Made by a program: the position numbers and the translations under genes
Source: Onthophagus taurus
Taxonomy: Eukaryota > Arthropoda > Insecta > Coleoptera > Scarabaeidae
Reading direction: 5' to 3'
DNA: 64,000 nucleotides
Assembly (NCBI RefSeq): GCF_036711975.1
Contig: NC_091975.1
Coordinates: forward strand, 3,412,501-3,476,500
Shown here: positions 1-11,551 of the stretch, piece by piece
How the letters are laid out: each line of letters begins with the position of its first letter
Numbering within the stretch: position 1 is the first letter of the stretch
Notes under the pieces: generated by a model
Database searches by the model: none
Told to the model about the DNA's origin: nothing
Seen by the model: the letters and a program-made list of their open reading frames with translations, nothing else

Positions 1-1287
1 GCGTAAATAACATACCAATAATAAACACCCCCGTGCAACTTTTTAATCGCAATCCTACTTAGCATCAGTTACATTATTAATTAGCTTAATACATGCAAAG
101 ATCGCAACGCGTTCCTTTTAATTATTTACGTAATTATTAAAGTCAGTGCTCTTTTTTGTCCTAAGTCCTTGGCATTTTGTCCCCTTAGATATACAAAAAA
201 CAACTACGATGAGATTATATAACGAATGCACAAAATTTCCCATACTAACTTTATTGATTGAAAAAAAAAAAAATGTTGAAAGATATATTAAAAAATTATG
301 GTGTACTTGAAATTGTTTACATTGTAATAAAAATTGTTGAGTTTAAAAACGCTGTTCGAATGGTTATCTAACTTGTAAGGGGAATATGACGATAACCTAA
401 ATTAACCTCTAACTTTATTAACCGCAGCGGGAGCAATTGGTTCAGATACTACTTTTGATTATAGACGACAAAATTACGAGAAGGTTTTTCGTCTTATATG
501 AGATGAAGAGTATCTGACCTCGACGACTTGGAGTAATTGCCTTCTCGTTCATGATCTCCCGGAGGTAATTCTTAAGACTTTTACATCAAGTTAAAGCTGA
601 AATGCGGAATGTCGCATTTATGTCGGTTGTTTTGATGACATATAAAAGATAATTTTGTTACAAAATTATTTTATATCAGAATCAACAGAATTATATGTAT
701 TGAATTAATATTTTTCCGGAAAATGATGCTGTGCATTAATATATTCAAATTAAAAAGTTATTTAAGTGGAGTAATCCAACTTTATGGTATTCATAAAAAA
801 TCAATCATAAAAAAAGTAATTATATTAAATAATTACCTTCAGGACAATCATATGCTTTCAACAATTTTGAACTCTTTAAGTTTATGGTAGGTAACGACCA
901 AAAGACAAAAAGTAGCCAAAGACTTTATGCATATAAAATATATTTTACCACAACTTACCATAAGTGTATTGATTTGTCTTCTCACCACATCAATACCTTT
1001 AATAATTTTGGGTGATGATTCTTGATTGCATAAACTTATAAAGATGATGTCACTTTTTGTTGCTGAAAAAAACATATATAAGTATATTTATAATGTAACA
1101 ACAAGGTTGTTAATTATGAAATCTAAGAAACAACTTTTAGGTTAACTAAATGATATAGTATTCGAGTAACGTATAATTATAATGGCTAATATTTGCTGAT
1201 TATTTATTATACGTTCGAATAATATACTATTTTTGTGTGGTTTCAGTGTCAAGATCGAATGGAATCTAAAAATCGAATTTTTTAAGT
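1..1287. other. Upstream non-genic DNA
   Basis: No convincing complete gene is visible. The DNA is AT-rich with many homopolymer runs. A 75-codon open frame on the minus strand (848-1075) has a good splice acceptor in front of it and faintly resembles the last exon of an insect odorant receptor. It has no visible partner exons, so it is not called as a gene. An imperfect inverted repeat lies at 1155-1230. Confidence 0.5.
1155..1230. repeat. Short imperfect inverted repeat
   Basis: The left arm contains atagtattcgagtaacgta and the right arm, read on the minus strand, contains atagtatattattcgaacgt. A spacer of about 25 nt separates them. It could be a decayed hairpin-type MITE or a chance AT-rich palindrome. 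No target duplication was found. Confidence 0.4.
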
Positions 1288-3077
1288 ATGTCTCCAGCGA
1301 AAAGTAAGTTTTCTAGTCACCCGAAAATTAATTTCCAAATTAAAAGAAATCCAATCAACAAATTTAAATAAGAAATTTCATAATGAGTTTCTTATTTAAA
1401 GTGGGATATCCGCGTTGTAAATCCTTGATTTTTCCATTAAGCAATAAAATAAAAGAAAAAGAATAGGCACGACAAGGGAACAAAAACTTGTGTAGATGGT
1501 GATCGGATAAGGTGCGTTAAAGACCAAGATGATGTCATTTTAATTTTAATACTAAAAGGACAGCTTTGATTCAATGCTGATTCAATGTTCTTCGCATTCC
1601 CATTTCTAAGAAAAGAATCCCTTTCTCAAACCTCATCGATGACAAATCAATTTTCCAACTGTTGTTAAATCCGTTTGTATTATTTTATTCTTTTAAAATT
1701 CTGTAAACGTCCAACCTTGGACCATCTACTCTAAATCAAATCAAAACCAAGCCCCAGAATGAATTAAACATCTCCAATAACTCATTAATCAAATTCCAAT
1801 CTAATTACAAAGCTATAAATAAATCGCTTTGTTTATATTTTTTCTTTCATATTAGTCCAACAATGTCTCGATTAAACAAAACAAAGTGGTATCAAAAAGC
1901 AAAAATCGGTTAAAAAGGGAAAGGTTAAAATTTAATTTTTTTCTTAATTTCTTTTTATTCAGGATCGACGAATTTGGTTGGGAAATTTACACAAAGCGTT
2001 CGAAGGATTGTTCAAGACGTAAAAGATGAGGGCAGCGCGAGTGGACAAACCAAAGAAGAGGTCATCGAGACTAACGAAAGATTGCGAGCGGTTCGAGTTC
2101 GCCTCGACGAATCTTACGATACAGCTAAAAAAGCTTTGGTATCGTTAATGACCAAGTATAATGATAGCAAAAGCGTCCATAATATTTTCCAAAGATACAA
2201 CTTGTTGAAGGCTATGATTAAGGTAGGATTAATTTATTTTAAATTCAAATCCTTTCACTTAAAAAAAAATAAATAAGGATTGGTGATGATTTAAAACAAA
2301 TTGGGTTGGGTTTTGAAATGTCAATTTGTAATTTTTGTAAAAGTTTAAATATCTTGAACAATTTGTTAGAAAATAAAGTTGTCACGTTCAAGAAACGACC
2401 CAAAAGCCCCATTTGCAACACAGTCATGCACCCCAGTGATTTGTTGCCCCAATAGAAACCAGCTACGTGAGACAGTAAACCAATCTAAAAAGAAGTCTAA
2501 AAAGGAGTCTAAATTTCCTAATCTAAAAAACCAATTTTTTAAATGTTAAAACAGGAAGTTATAAGACTCGAAACTCAATATTGGGCTTTAGTCGACATTC
2601 CAAAACAAGAGAAACAAGAAACCGTACCCGCTTTCGTACTGAGAGCCTGTTCCATTATGGAGAAGACTCAAAAATCCGGGGAAGGAGTGAAAACTTCAGC
2701 AAAATTGGCTGAAGAAGCTCAAGATAAACGGGAAAGAGTTGAACGATTAGAAAGTAAGTTGATTCCATTGATGAAGACATAATAAAATATTTTTTTTAGA
2801 TATGACAACTTCTCAAATTGACGCGGAAAACACTCAAATGACAAACGACCTTTATAGGTTACTTAAAAAATATTCAGGATTAAGAAATTTAATCAGAGAA
2901 TTAAAAGTAATAATAAAATTATTAATGAAATAAAATTAATTGGTATCTTTTTAGTCTGAATATATGACATCGAAATTATATCCGATGTTTCCACGTTATA
3001 CAATGCTAAAAGATATGATAAAAGATATATTGTTGCATCCCGCTTACATGGAGGTTTGTCACGAAGTGGATGCATAG
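1288..3077 (+). CDS. Unrecognised helical (coiled-coil) protein, 234 aa
   Basis: Five exons join in phase: 1288-1303, 1963-2222, 2555-2753, 2800-2906 and 2955-3077. Every junction is GT-AG. The 16-nt first exon gives MSPAK and splices into an exon with no usable ATG at its head, which supports this start. The protein is charged and strongly helical, rich in heptad-like stretches, with no signal peptide or membrane segment. It carries two diverged copies of a motif: FQRYNLLKAMIK at about residue 81 and FPRYTMLKDMIK at about residue 206. Each copy closes a helical half, which suggests an old internal duplication. I do not recognise the family. A cytoskeletal or kinetochore adaptor would fit the composition, but nothing specific supports it. 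The gene lies upstream of argininosuccinate synthase on the same strand, 1.8 kb apart. Confidence 0.82.
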
Positions 3078-4893
3078 CCCAGGTCGTTTACGTAGATCCC
3101 TTCTCCGTCGCCAAAGAAATCTGATTAATCACGTTAAACTCATCACAATAAAAAGATACAACAAAAAGAAACAACAAAGGGAATAAAAAGCAAATACGAG
3201 AAATGGATTTAAAAATGTAATTGGATTTTCTACATGATAAATGAATCCTTTTATAAGCAGTTGTTGAAAAGAGGTAAGTTAAATAGTACACTGCCATGAA
3301 AGAAAGGAGAAACATAATAAATAACATTAACAGTATTAATGTAACTAAAAAGTATTAAGTGGGGTTTAAAAAAAATAGACGTTAAAATATAAAAAAAAGA
3401 ATTAAAAACGTATATCTGTGAGCATATCGTACTTAAAAAACTATACCAAGCTTTCAACGTGAACTTCCCTAAAATTTTCTTTAAAATTTCTCCCTTTTCT
3501 AAAAAATTTCTCCAAGTTACTTAAATATGTAGGTTAGAAAATCTGTGGAAAATATATCCTGTGTACTCATATCTGTCGTAGTTAAAAAAAATGAATGTAC
3601 AAAAACTTAATTGTAAACAAATAAAAAAAAGCAACGTAAAAAAATTATATGGGGAAAAACTTAAAATTATGGTCGATTTTAAACGTGAACAGGGTCTCAT
3701 CAGAAACTGTGGCCAATTTCTTAAAGAAACCAAAATGAAAATCTTTCTATGTATTATACACTTTGGAGACGATTAGATTTATTTTATTAACGTGATTCTA
3801 ATAACCAGCCGAATTTATTGAATAAATTAACTATTAATTAATAAAAAAAATAAATGAAAAGAATTTATTCGAACATTAAGGATGTGAGGTTTTTTCGTAA
3901 AAAAAAGGGAACAATAAGAATTTTTTAAAACGATTAATACACAAACATCCACAAATACACTTAATAAACAATATAATTCGGATCAATATTCGGAATATTT
4001 AACATAAAATATTAAAGTTATTTTTTGTATGTGTTAAATTAGGTTAAGAATATGCAAAAAAATAAATATTATATGTGATGTACGCTTTGTTAATACAGTT
4101 GTGCAAATAAAGTTGTTCTGTGTTTTATTTACTTCTTTTCTTTTACACTTCATTAATATAATATTGGGTCGTAGGCATGATTAGGCTTGATTAGTGTCAC
4201 ATTAATTGATAATTACGATAACTTAGACAATAAAAAATGAAAATGAGTGATCAACGTCATGTTAAACTTTGATTAACTCCAAAAACGTTTATTAAATCCG
4301 ACCTCAACCTCGATTTAATGATGCGTTAACGCCATGTTAAACCTTGATTAACTCTAAATACGTCAGTTAATGTGTCCAAAGCAAAAATTAAGATATCACA
4401 AAGCAAAAAGCGTCAAGTTAAATATTCATTTACTTCAATAAACTTTATAAAATCAAGTTGCGACTTCGTCACGACGTTAAGTTACCGAAATATTCTAATT
4501 GCTTGATTAAGATCGTTAGAAGCCTTGATTAACATGGTAAACTTTAATAAATTGAGTTCTTAAAGTAAAACTATTAATTTAAGAAACCGCAAAAGTAATA
4601 GTTTATCAATTAGAAACTGAGAATACTCGAACATTAACTAACTCCCTAAATATTTTTAAAATCGCAGCTAAAAATCCAACGTTTAAATCAAAATGTCTAA
4701 TTTTAATTTCAAAATGTTTCAATAATAATTTTATTTGAATGAAGAAATGATGTTTTCTTATCCAATTTATTTTATCAAATTAAATCCGATTTCACCTTTA
4801 CTTGAACTTTTAAAACTTATCAAACTCTATTTAAAGAACATAAAAGATATATTAACCAGTTTTCAATCGACCAGCGAATTAATCGAACGAAAA
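3078..4893. other. Intergenic, AT-rich, with a short local repeat
   Basis: No gene is seen, and the open frames here are low-complexity shadows. Two near-identical segments containing catgttaaactttgattaac lie at 4258-4279 and 4333-4354, 75 bp apart. Related gattaa/ttaacatg wording follows at about 4518. The argininosuccinate synthase promoter should lie at the right end, but I cannot pick out a core element. Confidence 0.6.
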
Positions 4894-6225
4894 ATGGCAG
4901 AAAAAGTAGTGCTTGCTTACTCAGGTGGTTTAGATACAAGCTGCATTTTAAAGTGGTTATTGGAACAAGGTTACGAAGTCGTTTGTTATATGGCCAATAT
5001 TGGACAAGACGAAGATTTCGAAGCTGCCAAACAAAAAGCATTAAAAATCGGAGCTAAAGACGTAATAAATAAAAGTTTGATCAAAATTAACCGAATAAAA
5101 TTCTTTTTCTTTATAGGTAATAATTGAAAACGTTCAAGAATCATTTCTAAACGATTTTGTTTGGCCATCAATTCAAGCAGGATTAATTTACGAGAATCGT
5201 TATTTACTTGGAACGTCTTTGGCACGACCGTGTATTTCATTGGGTATTATAAAATGTGCCAAAAAAATTGGTGCAAAATACATTTCGCATGGAGCCACCG
5301 GAAAAGGAAACGATCAAGTTCGATTTGAATTATCCTGTTATTATTTGTGGCCAGAGGTCAAGGTGATCGCACCGTGGAGAATAAAAGAATTTTGCGAAAA
5401 ATTCGAAGGAAGACAAGATTTATTGAAATACGCAAAAGAAAATTCGATTCCCGTTTCAGTTACACCCAAAGAACCGTGGAGTATGGACGCTAATTTAATG
5501 CATATAAGTTACGAATCTGGAATTTTAGAAAATCCATTGAATTCAGCACCAAAAAATCTTTACTTGATGACCAAAGATCCTTTAAGCGGACCAAATGTAC
5601 CAAGTGAAATCGAAATTTATTTTAAAAACGGCTTACCATCGAGCTTAATTTGGGCGAATGGCGAAAATATCGAAGGAAATCTAAAAATGTTTAATAAATT
5701 GAACGAACTCGGTGGATTACACGGAATTGGAAGGATTGACATCGTTGAAAACCGTTTTATTGGGTTAAAATCGAGAGGAATTTATGAAACCCCCGCCGGT
5801 TTTATTTTATACACGGCTCATTTAGACTTGGAAGTTTTTTGTTTAGATAAAGAAGTTTTTCGATTAAAAGAGCTTTTAAAAACGCGTTTATCCGATTTTG
5901 TGTACAACGGATTTTGGTTCTCTCCAGAAGGAAATTATACAAGGAAATGTATCGAAATTGCTAATGAAAATGTAACAGGAAGCGTAAAATTACAACTTTA
6001 CAAAGGAAATGGTGAGAAAATTTTAAAATTGTTTATAATCCATTAATGAGTTTCTTTTTAGTGTCCGTTTTATCAAGAAAATCTAAATTCTCCACTTACA
6101 ACGAAGATTTAGTTTCTATGGATAAACATTCAGATTTTGTACCGCAAGATGCAACAGGGTTTATTAATATTCAAGCTTTAAGACTTAAAGAATATAAAAA
6201 ATTTCAAGATAACCTCCAAAAATAA
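4894..6225 (+). CDS. ASS1: Argininosuccinate synthase
   Basis: The enzyme joins citrulline and aspartate to make argininosuccinate, using ATP (giving AMP and pyrophosphate), in the cytosol. Three exons join in phase: 4894-5061, 5117-6011 and 6062-6225, giving 408 aa against about 412 in vertebrates. The start is the ATG of [16 protein letters not shown], where SGGLDTS (about residues 10-16) is the N-type ATP pyrophosphatase P-loop. Further landmarks are [46 protein letters not shown] and the C-terminal [16 protein letters not shown]. All conserved blocks are present and uninterrupted, so the enzyme looks functional. An in-frame ATG upstream at 4735 is ignored because family members start at MAEKVV-like sequence. 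A poly(A)-type AATAAA overlaps the stop codon. In insects, which mostly lack a full urea cycle, the role is probably arginine/citrulline metabolism (family knowledge). Confidence 0.97.
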
Positions 6226-6257
6226 AATTATGTGACATTTAGGACTGCAATGGGTTG

Positions 6258-6268
6258 TAGCGCCATCT
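6258..6268 (-). promoter_or_regulatory. CTCF-like motif
   Basis: tagcgccatct, which reads AGATGGCGCTA on the minus strand. It matches the AGRTGGCGC core known for insect CTCF. It sits 33 bp past the ASS1 stop. Confidence 0.4.
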
Positions 6269-6678
6269 GTTGAACAACAATAAAATTTATTTTATTGCTT
6301 ACTTAATAAATTAATTAAAAATATATTGATTATTTCTCCAAATAATCCATAATTAATCTTAGCACAATTAATTAAGGACATTTCATTTTCAATTATTAAA
6401 TTCCACATTTCCACTAAAAAAAAATTATTCGTATTATTTTAGTTGCATTTTAACCTAACATGTTTATTTTATTTTTGTTTAAATGTGTAAGTTTTTAACA
6501 AAAATAAATATTACATCAACTGATGTAAGAAAAAGAAATTTCTTTATCACTTTCTTCATAAATTTACCTGAAATTTTCCGGAAAAACACCGATCACAACA
6601 CAAACACTTTCAAAAACAAAAGATATCGAAATGTGTCTTAATAATGTCGTAATTTAATTTTTTAATAAATGTGTAATA

Positions 6679-6689
6679 CAGCGCCACCT
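6679..6689 (-). promoter_or_regulatory. CTCF-like motif
   Basis: cagcgccacct, which reads AGGTGGCGCTG on the minus strand. This is the closest copy in the window to the textbook AGGTGGCGC core. It lies 117 bp before the UTP11 start. Confidence 0.42.
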
Positions 6690-6805
6690 ATTATCTTATT
6701 TCAAACTTTAAAACTGTCAATATAAACCGTTGTAAACATAACCTCAATTTTCCATGCTTACTAATTACAAAAGTAAGTTAATAGTTTGCACAATAAAAGG
6801 CAAAA

Positions 6806-7516
6806 ATGTCTGTGTGGAAAAAAGCATCAAAAGCAAATAGAAAAACTTACCGAGAACGTCATCAACCGGAAAGTAGGAGCCACTTGGGATTACTCGAGAA
6901 GAAAAAGGATTATAAACAGAGAGCAGTTGATCATAATGAAAAAGACGCAACCTTAAAATTACTAAGAAAACGAGCGTTAAATAAAAATCCGGATGAATTT
7001 TATCACCACATGATAAATTCTAAGATAGAAAATGGAATTCATTTTGAAAAAGAAACTCGCGATGAGGACACTCCAGAACAAATCCAATTAATGTCAACTC
7101 AAGATTTAAAATACGTTGTAACGAAAAGAACTCAAGAATTGAAAAAAATCGAAAAGTTGCAATCACGATTACATTTATGTAACGTTGATCATGAAATTAA
7201 GAATAACCATAAATACTTCAAAGAAAATTTAGACGAGAGTTATAATAAAGAGGATAAGTTGAAGTTGTTGGGTGAAGTTGAGTTACCGGATGTGAATTTA
7301 GAAGTGTTAGGGGAAGCTGTTAAAAATCGTAAAGGGGTTTACAAGGAATTGGCAAAACGAATTCATAGAGAAAGAGAATTAAGCATTGTACAAAGAAAAT
7401 TGGAAATGAAACGATGTGTTGATGCAAAGAAAAATGTTTTACCACCAAAAAAATTAAGGAAGGGGGATAAAGAATCTGCTCCGGTTTATGTGTGGAAATA
7501 TGAAAGAAAAAAATAA
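6806..7516 (+). CDS. UTP11: U3 snoRNA-associated protein UTP11
   Basis: This is a component of the small-subunit processome in the nucleolus, needed for 18S rRNA maturation. The gene is a single intronless frame of 236 aa; human UTP11 has 253. The N-terminus is diagnostic of the family: a basic start, then RERHQPESRSHLGLLEKKKD, ALNKNPDEFYHHMINSK and FEKETRDEDTPEQIQLMSTQ-type sequence. The C-terminus is basic and ends in KYERKK. The composition is lysine-rich and helical, as in the family. AATAAA overlaps the end of the stop region. It converges on the DUF2358 gene, whose stop is 269 bp away. The match rests on memory of the human sequence. Confidence 0.95.
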   Translation: MSVWKKASKANRKTYRERHQPESRSHLGLLEKKKDYKQRAVDHNEKDATLKLLRKRALNKNPDEFYHHMINSKIENGIHFEKETRDEDTPEQIQLMSTQDLKYVVTKRTQELKKIEKLQSRLHLCNVDHEIKNNHKYFKENLDESYNKEDKLKLLGEVELPDVNLEVLGEAVKNRKGVYKELAKRIHRERELSIVQRKLEMKRCVDAKKNVLPPKKLRKGDKESAPVYVWKYERKK

Positions 7517-7785
7517 AATTTGTTAAAAGTTAAAAAGAAATAAAAAAACTAAAACATTAATTTTTGTTCAAATAAAGTGTATTTTGAAACAAAATACCCA
7601 TCTAACATAACCATTTTCATCATCAACATGTAATTACAGTTACAATTCTCTCACGAGCCTAAGTAAAATCATTCTCAAATAGCATGTAATACTTATATGT
7701 ACTCGAAAATAATAATAAATTAAAACTAACTAATAAAAAAAAAGGATAGTGGGGACAGGAAACAACCTTCTATAAAAAAATGCAA

Positions 7786-8918
7786 TTACGTTACAGTGTT
7801 CAAATTGGAAAATCTTGGTAAAGTAGTTCCAACCATAAGCGCCAATTTAGCTGTATCTATTGGACTTTGTTGTTTTAACACCTCATTTTCAGAATCGGGC
7901 ATCATCTAAATTAAAAAAAAATAAATTAATCAAAAAAATATAATTAATAAATTTTTATGTTACTTTATCTGCGACATGTTTATAAATAACCCCATCGCTG
8001 TTGACGTAAAATGTTGAAAAACCATCATACCATCTTAAATATAAAAATTATCTTTTCTTGATAACCAGTTAATTGGAATACTTACGAATCTGTCTTCTCA
8101 AATAATTCTCTTACATTCCATAAACGATACTTCCAAAATAACACCATTACTCGTAACCCAGAAATACCTCTAATCCTCCATCGAACCTTCACGGAAGAGT
8201 CTTCTGGGTTTTGGGTTATTTTAAGCACCTCAAACTTAACGTAAGCGTACCTCAGATGACCAACAGTACGCAACAAAGCAATTTGTTTGACGTAATTGTA
8301 CAAACCCACAGTGCGAGTTCCTCTAATATTATTTTCAAAAATAAGTTCCGGGGAATAGATGCTATAATCCATTGGTTGAATAAATAATTTAGGTAATGAC
8401 TCGCTAAGAACGTTATAGATATTCTCAAGTTTCTCTGGGTTGGGCTTTTCATTTGAAGGGTTAGCTTTAGCAACAATACAATTTCGTATTGATTCAGGAT
8501 TGGTGCTATAAAGCATTTGTTCATCTGCATTTGCATTTATAAGAGAGGTTGAATGTTTATCTACATAATTGCTGCTATTCAATACATAATTTGAAAGTGT
8601 TCTAAATCCAACCTAAAAATTAAATTAATTTTTTTGAGGTTAAGTTGATGACATGTGATGAAATAATTAATTAAAAATTTATTTAATAAATAAATAACGA
8701 ATAACGTTTAGTTAAATTTTGTAATTTGTTTACTTGAGTCGTATATGGAAAAAATAGTTATATAATAATAAAAAAAATTTATTTACCTGACCTAACCTAT
8801 CAGATGATGTTGGAATATCTTTGGCGATCTTCTCTACGTTAATTATGTTATTTCTAGCGGTGATAAACGAGCCTAAAGGCGTAAACTTATTACCTAGAGT
8901 GCGGAAATTTAATGCCAT
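7786..8918 (-). CDS. C6orf136-like protein (DUF2358)
   Basis: Four exons on the minus strand join in phase: 8918-8787, 8612-8086, 8033-7964 and 7905-7786, giving 282 aa. The core (about residues 100-240) contains [20 protein letters not shown], the [20 protein letters not shown] helix, [10 protein letters not shown] and [20 protein letters not shown]. This arrangement is that of DUF2358 proteins such as vertebrate C6orf136 and Drosophila CG5676. The family has an NTF2-like fold by prediction and no established function. The N-terminal 50 residues are basic and Ser/Asn-rich without acidic residues at the start, which would fit a mitochondrial presequence (inference). It is head to head with Ras1 across 634 bp and convergent with UTP11. 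Confidence 0.88.
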
Positions 8919-9552
8919 GTCCTGAAAAGAGTTATTAATTTTTCCTTTAAAAAGAATTAAGCCGCACTCGGCCCATTTAATTTTCAGTTAACCTCTTTAT
9001 GCAAGACAACTAGCGCTATAATAGGAGAACTAAATTCTTTTAGGAGGGAAATTTAAACTTATTTATTTATATAAATAAATTTATTATAAATTTATGCAAC
9101 ATTATCAATTTTTGGTATTATTTGATAAAAATTAAACCCAATTTAATTTATTTATCATATTTATAAGACAATTCAGTTTAATTTCTTTTTGTTTTTAATA
9201 TTGGTACGATTGTCATTTTGACAGTATGCGGTCAGATTTCTTTCTAAGTGCGTTATTAACATTTTCTTTGGGTGATTCTCATTAATTAAAAACGACGTCT
9301 TTAACGCTTATAAATGGTCTTAATTGTCCGCGGAACGCAGTGTGAGGTGCACCCGGATCGTACTATGAGAGGATAGCGAATTAGGAAATAAATTTTAAAA
9401 TAAAGTAGAAATCCGAGCTCCTTTTTCACCGACACCCAAACATCACGAAATAATTCCTTATTTTTTCTTCGTTATTTTAACGGAATCGTACGTTTCCCTC
9501 GAGTTCTCCCTTAAAATACGCAATAGTGTGGTGCTTTACGGTCTCAAACAAA
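8919..9552. promoter_or_regulatory. Divergent promoter region, DUF2358 gene and Ras1
   Basis: This 634-bp spacer lies between two outward-facing starts. The part next to Ras1 (about 9300-9550) is less AT-rich than its surroundings and probably holds the Ras1 5' UTR. No TATA box is seen on the Ras1 side. Confidence 0.5.
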
Positions 9553-10188
9553 ATGACCGAATACAAACTAGTGGTTGTCGGTGCGGGAGGTGTTGGGAAA
9601 TCCGCGCTGACAATTCAATTGATACAAAATCATTTCGTCGACGAATATGATCCCACAATCGAGGATTCATACCGTAAACAAGTCGTGATAGATAGCGAAA
9701 CGTGTCTTTTGGATATTTTGGATACAGCCGGACAAGAAGAGTACAGCGCAATGAGGGATCAGTACATGAGAACCGGCGAAGGGTTTTTATTGGTTTTTGC
9801 TGTTAATTCAGCGAAAAGTTTCGAAGATATCAGCACTTATAGAGAACAGATTAAAAGGGTTAAGGATGCCGAAGAAGTGCCTATGGTTTTAGTTGGAAAT
9901 AAATGTGATTTATCCGCATGGGCTGTTGATATGAATCAAGCGAGAGAGGTATTATTAAAGAACGATTAAGGTTTATTAAAATTTAATTAAAAAATTCTTT
10001 TTTAGATTGCAAAACAATATGGAATTCCGTTTGTGGAAACATCAGCGAAAACACGTATGGGTGTGGACGATGCTTTCTATACCTTAGTAAGGGAAATACG
10101 TGATGACAAAAAAAAAGGGACAAGTAAGCCGAAAATCCCCATGATCGGTAGTAGGCACGGTTTGAAATTACGTTGCTCGATTTTATAA
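9553..10188 (+). CDS. Ras85D: Ras1 small GTPase (H/K/N-Ras type)
   Basis: This is the membrane-bound GTP switch of receptor tyrosine kinase/MAPK signalling. Two exons (9553-9948, 10006-10188) give 192 aa; Drosophila Ras85D has 189. The start is [20 protein letters not shown]. The P-loop glycines 12 and 13, the effector loop [18 protein letters not shown] with Gln61, NKCDL and ETSAK are all intact and wild type. After VREIRDD the hypervariable tail contains KKKGTSKPK and ends in the CAAX box CSIL. A final leucine predicts geranylgeranylation rather than farnesylation (family rule). The tail has no second cysteine for palmitoylation and only modest basic charge. The frame is open slightly upstream of the ATG (GTG at 9526), but the family start is clear. 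Confidence 0.97.
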
Positions 10189-11551
10189 AACCATATCTGG
10201 TCTCCACACAAAATAACAAAACAAAAACTATTTTCTATCGATACTGTCTAACTCGTTATTGTATTTGAAAGAATACGAAAAAAGAAATGGATGGAGAAAA
10301 CAGTTTAATAATAAATATAATAAACCCATTTATTTTTATCTTCCATACTGAAAATAAAAAAATAAAAAATAGCTTTGCTTCCAAATAAAGATGAAATTGA
10401 AGAGGAAATTTAGTAATAATAATGATTGACAACTACGTGAATTCTAAAGTAATATAAATAACATAAAAAAGAAATTGTGTGTGTAAAAAATAAATAAATC
10501 TGATTTTTCTGTGGTATTATAAAAAAGTAATATCAACAACAAAATAAGGATATTATAAGCTTCTATATATAATTATTAATATTGAAGTATTAAATTTTTT
10601 TCATCTAGCTTTTTACAAGTCACAAAGCATAAAAGTACAGCTTTAATTAATAAAAATAAGCTAAAATGATATATTTTTTTAAAATTATTTTATTTGCGAC
10701 GATTTATAAAGGATAATTTGCAATTCGAAAGCTAGACTTTTAAAACTTTTAATACTTACTGTATTAACCAGTTTATATTTTCCGATTTAATGCAAAAATT
10801 TTGTCTCAACATTATTATTATTGTGGATGGATTAATTGAATTTATTTTTCGTCTTCCAACAAATTATTTTTATTAACTAAAATTTGAGCGAAATTTTTGC
10901 ACCAAATCAATCTTGAATAAGGTATCCAGTATGGAATTTTTCAAAGACTACTTAATCTTTCGTCAAACTTTCTCAATATTTTACTAATTAATAAAATAAA
11001 TATAAGAGAATCATTTGCCTTTTTATCGATATAGGTATAGCGATTTAGTTTAGTCGAAGTAATTAAAAAAATTAATTAAAATAAACCGAAATTATCTTAT
11101 TAGACTCTCTTATAAATAAAATAATTAAAAAAATTTTAGTGGATTTTATTTGTTAAGGTCTAAAAAAAGGTGAGTATCCCCAAGATGTTCTTTATTACAA
11201 CAATTTTATACAAAATTAATTAAATACTAAGAAAAAAATGAAATTGACTAGCTCTTAATGAAAAAAATTAATTTTTATTTGTACTATAACAAAATAAAAA
11301 GATTTTACAGCAATATGAAGCATAATAACTAATATAGATGTAAATTAATATCACAAAAAAATAAAAAAAAATTTAAGAAATAAATTCTAAATTAATAATT
11401 ATAACTCTTTAAATTAATATATTTATATAATAAAGTTATAAACGACTTTTACTTTTCTATAATAAATCAATTATAAATATACAATATTAAATCAAAAATT
11501 ACCTAAATTTGTTCTCAGTCATTAAATAAATCTTTAATTAATTAATTTTAA
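10189..11551. other. Convergent 3' intergenic region, Ras1 and fzr
   Basis: This 1.36-kb stretch is very AT-rich and contains only 3' UTRs and spacer. There are several AATAAA-type signals for Ras1 on the plus strand (for example about 10310-10330 and 10490). No repeat or RNA gene was recognised. Confidence 0.6.

Larger units (their letters stand above)
6226..6805. promoter_or_regulatory. ASS1-UTP11 intergenic region
   Basis: This 580-bp AT-rich spacer separates two genes on the same strand. It holds two CTCF-like motifs (6258-6268 and 6679-6689), one near each gene. It must contain the ASS1 terminator and UTP11 promoter, though no TATA box is evident. Confidence 0.5.

Noticed and set aside
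848-1075. 75-codon minus-strand frame with a good acceptor, faintly like the last exon of an odorant receptor
   Set aside because: No partner exons, motif match is weak and hydrophobic low-complexity DNA can imitate it. A search of chemoreceptor profiles would decide.
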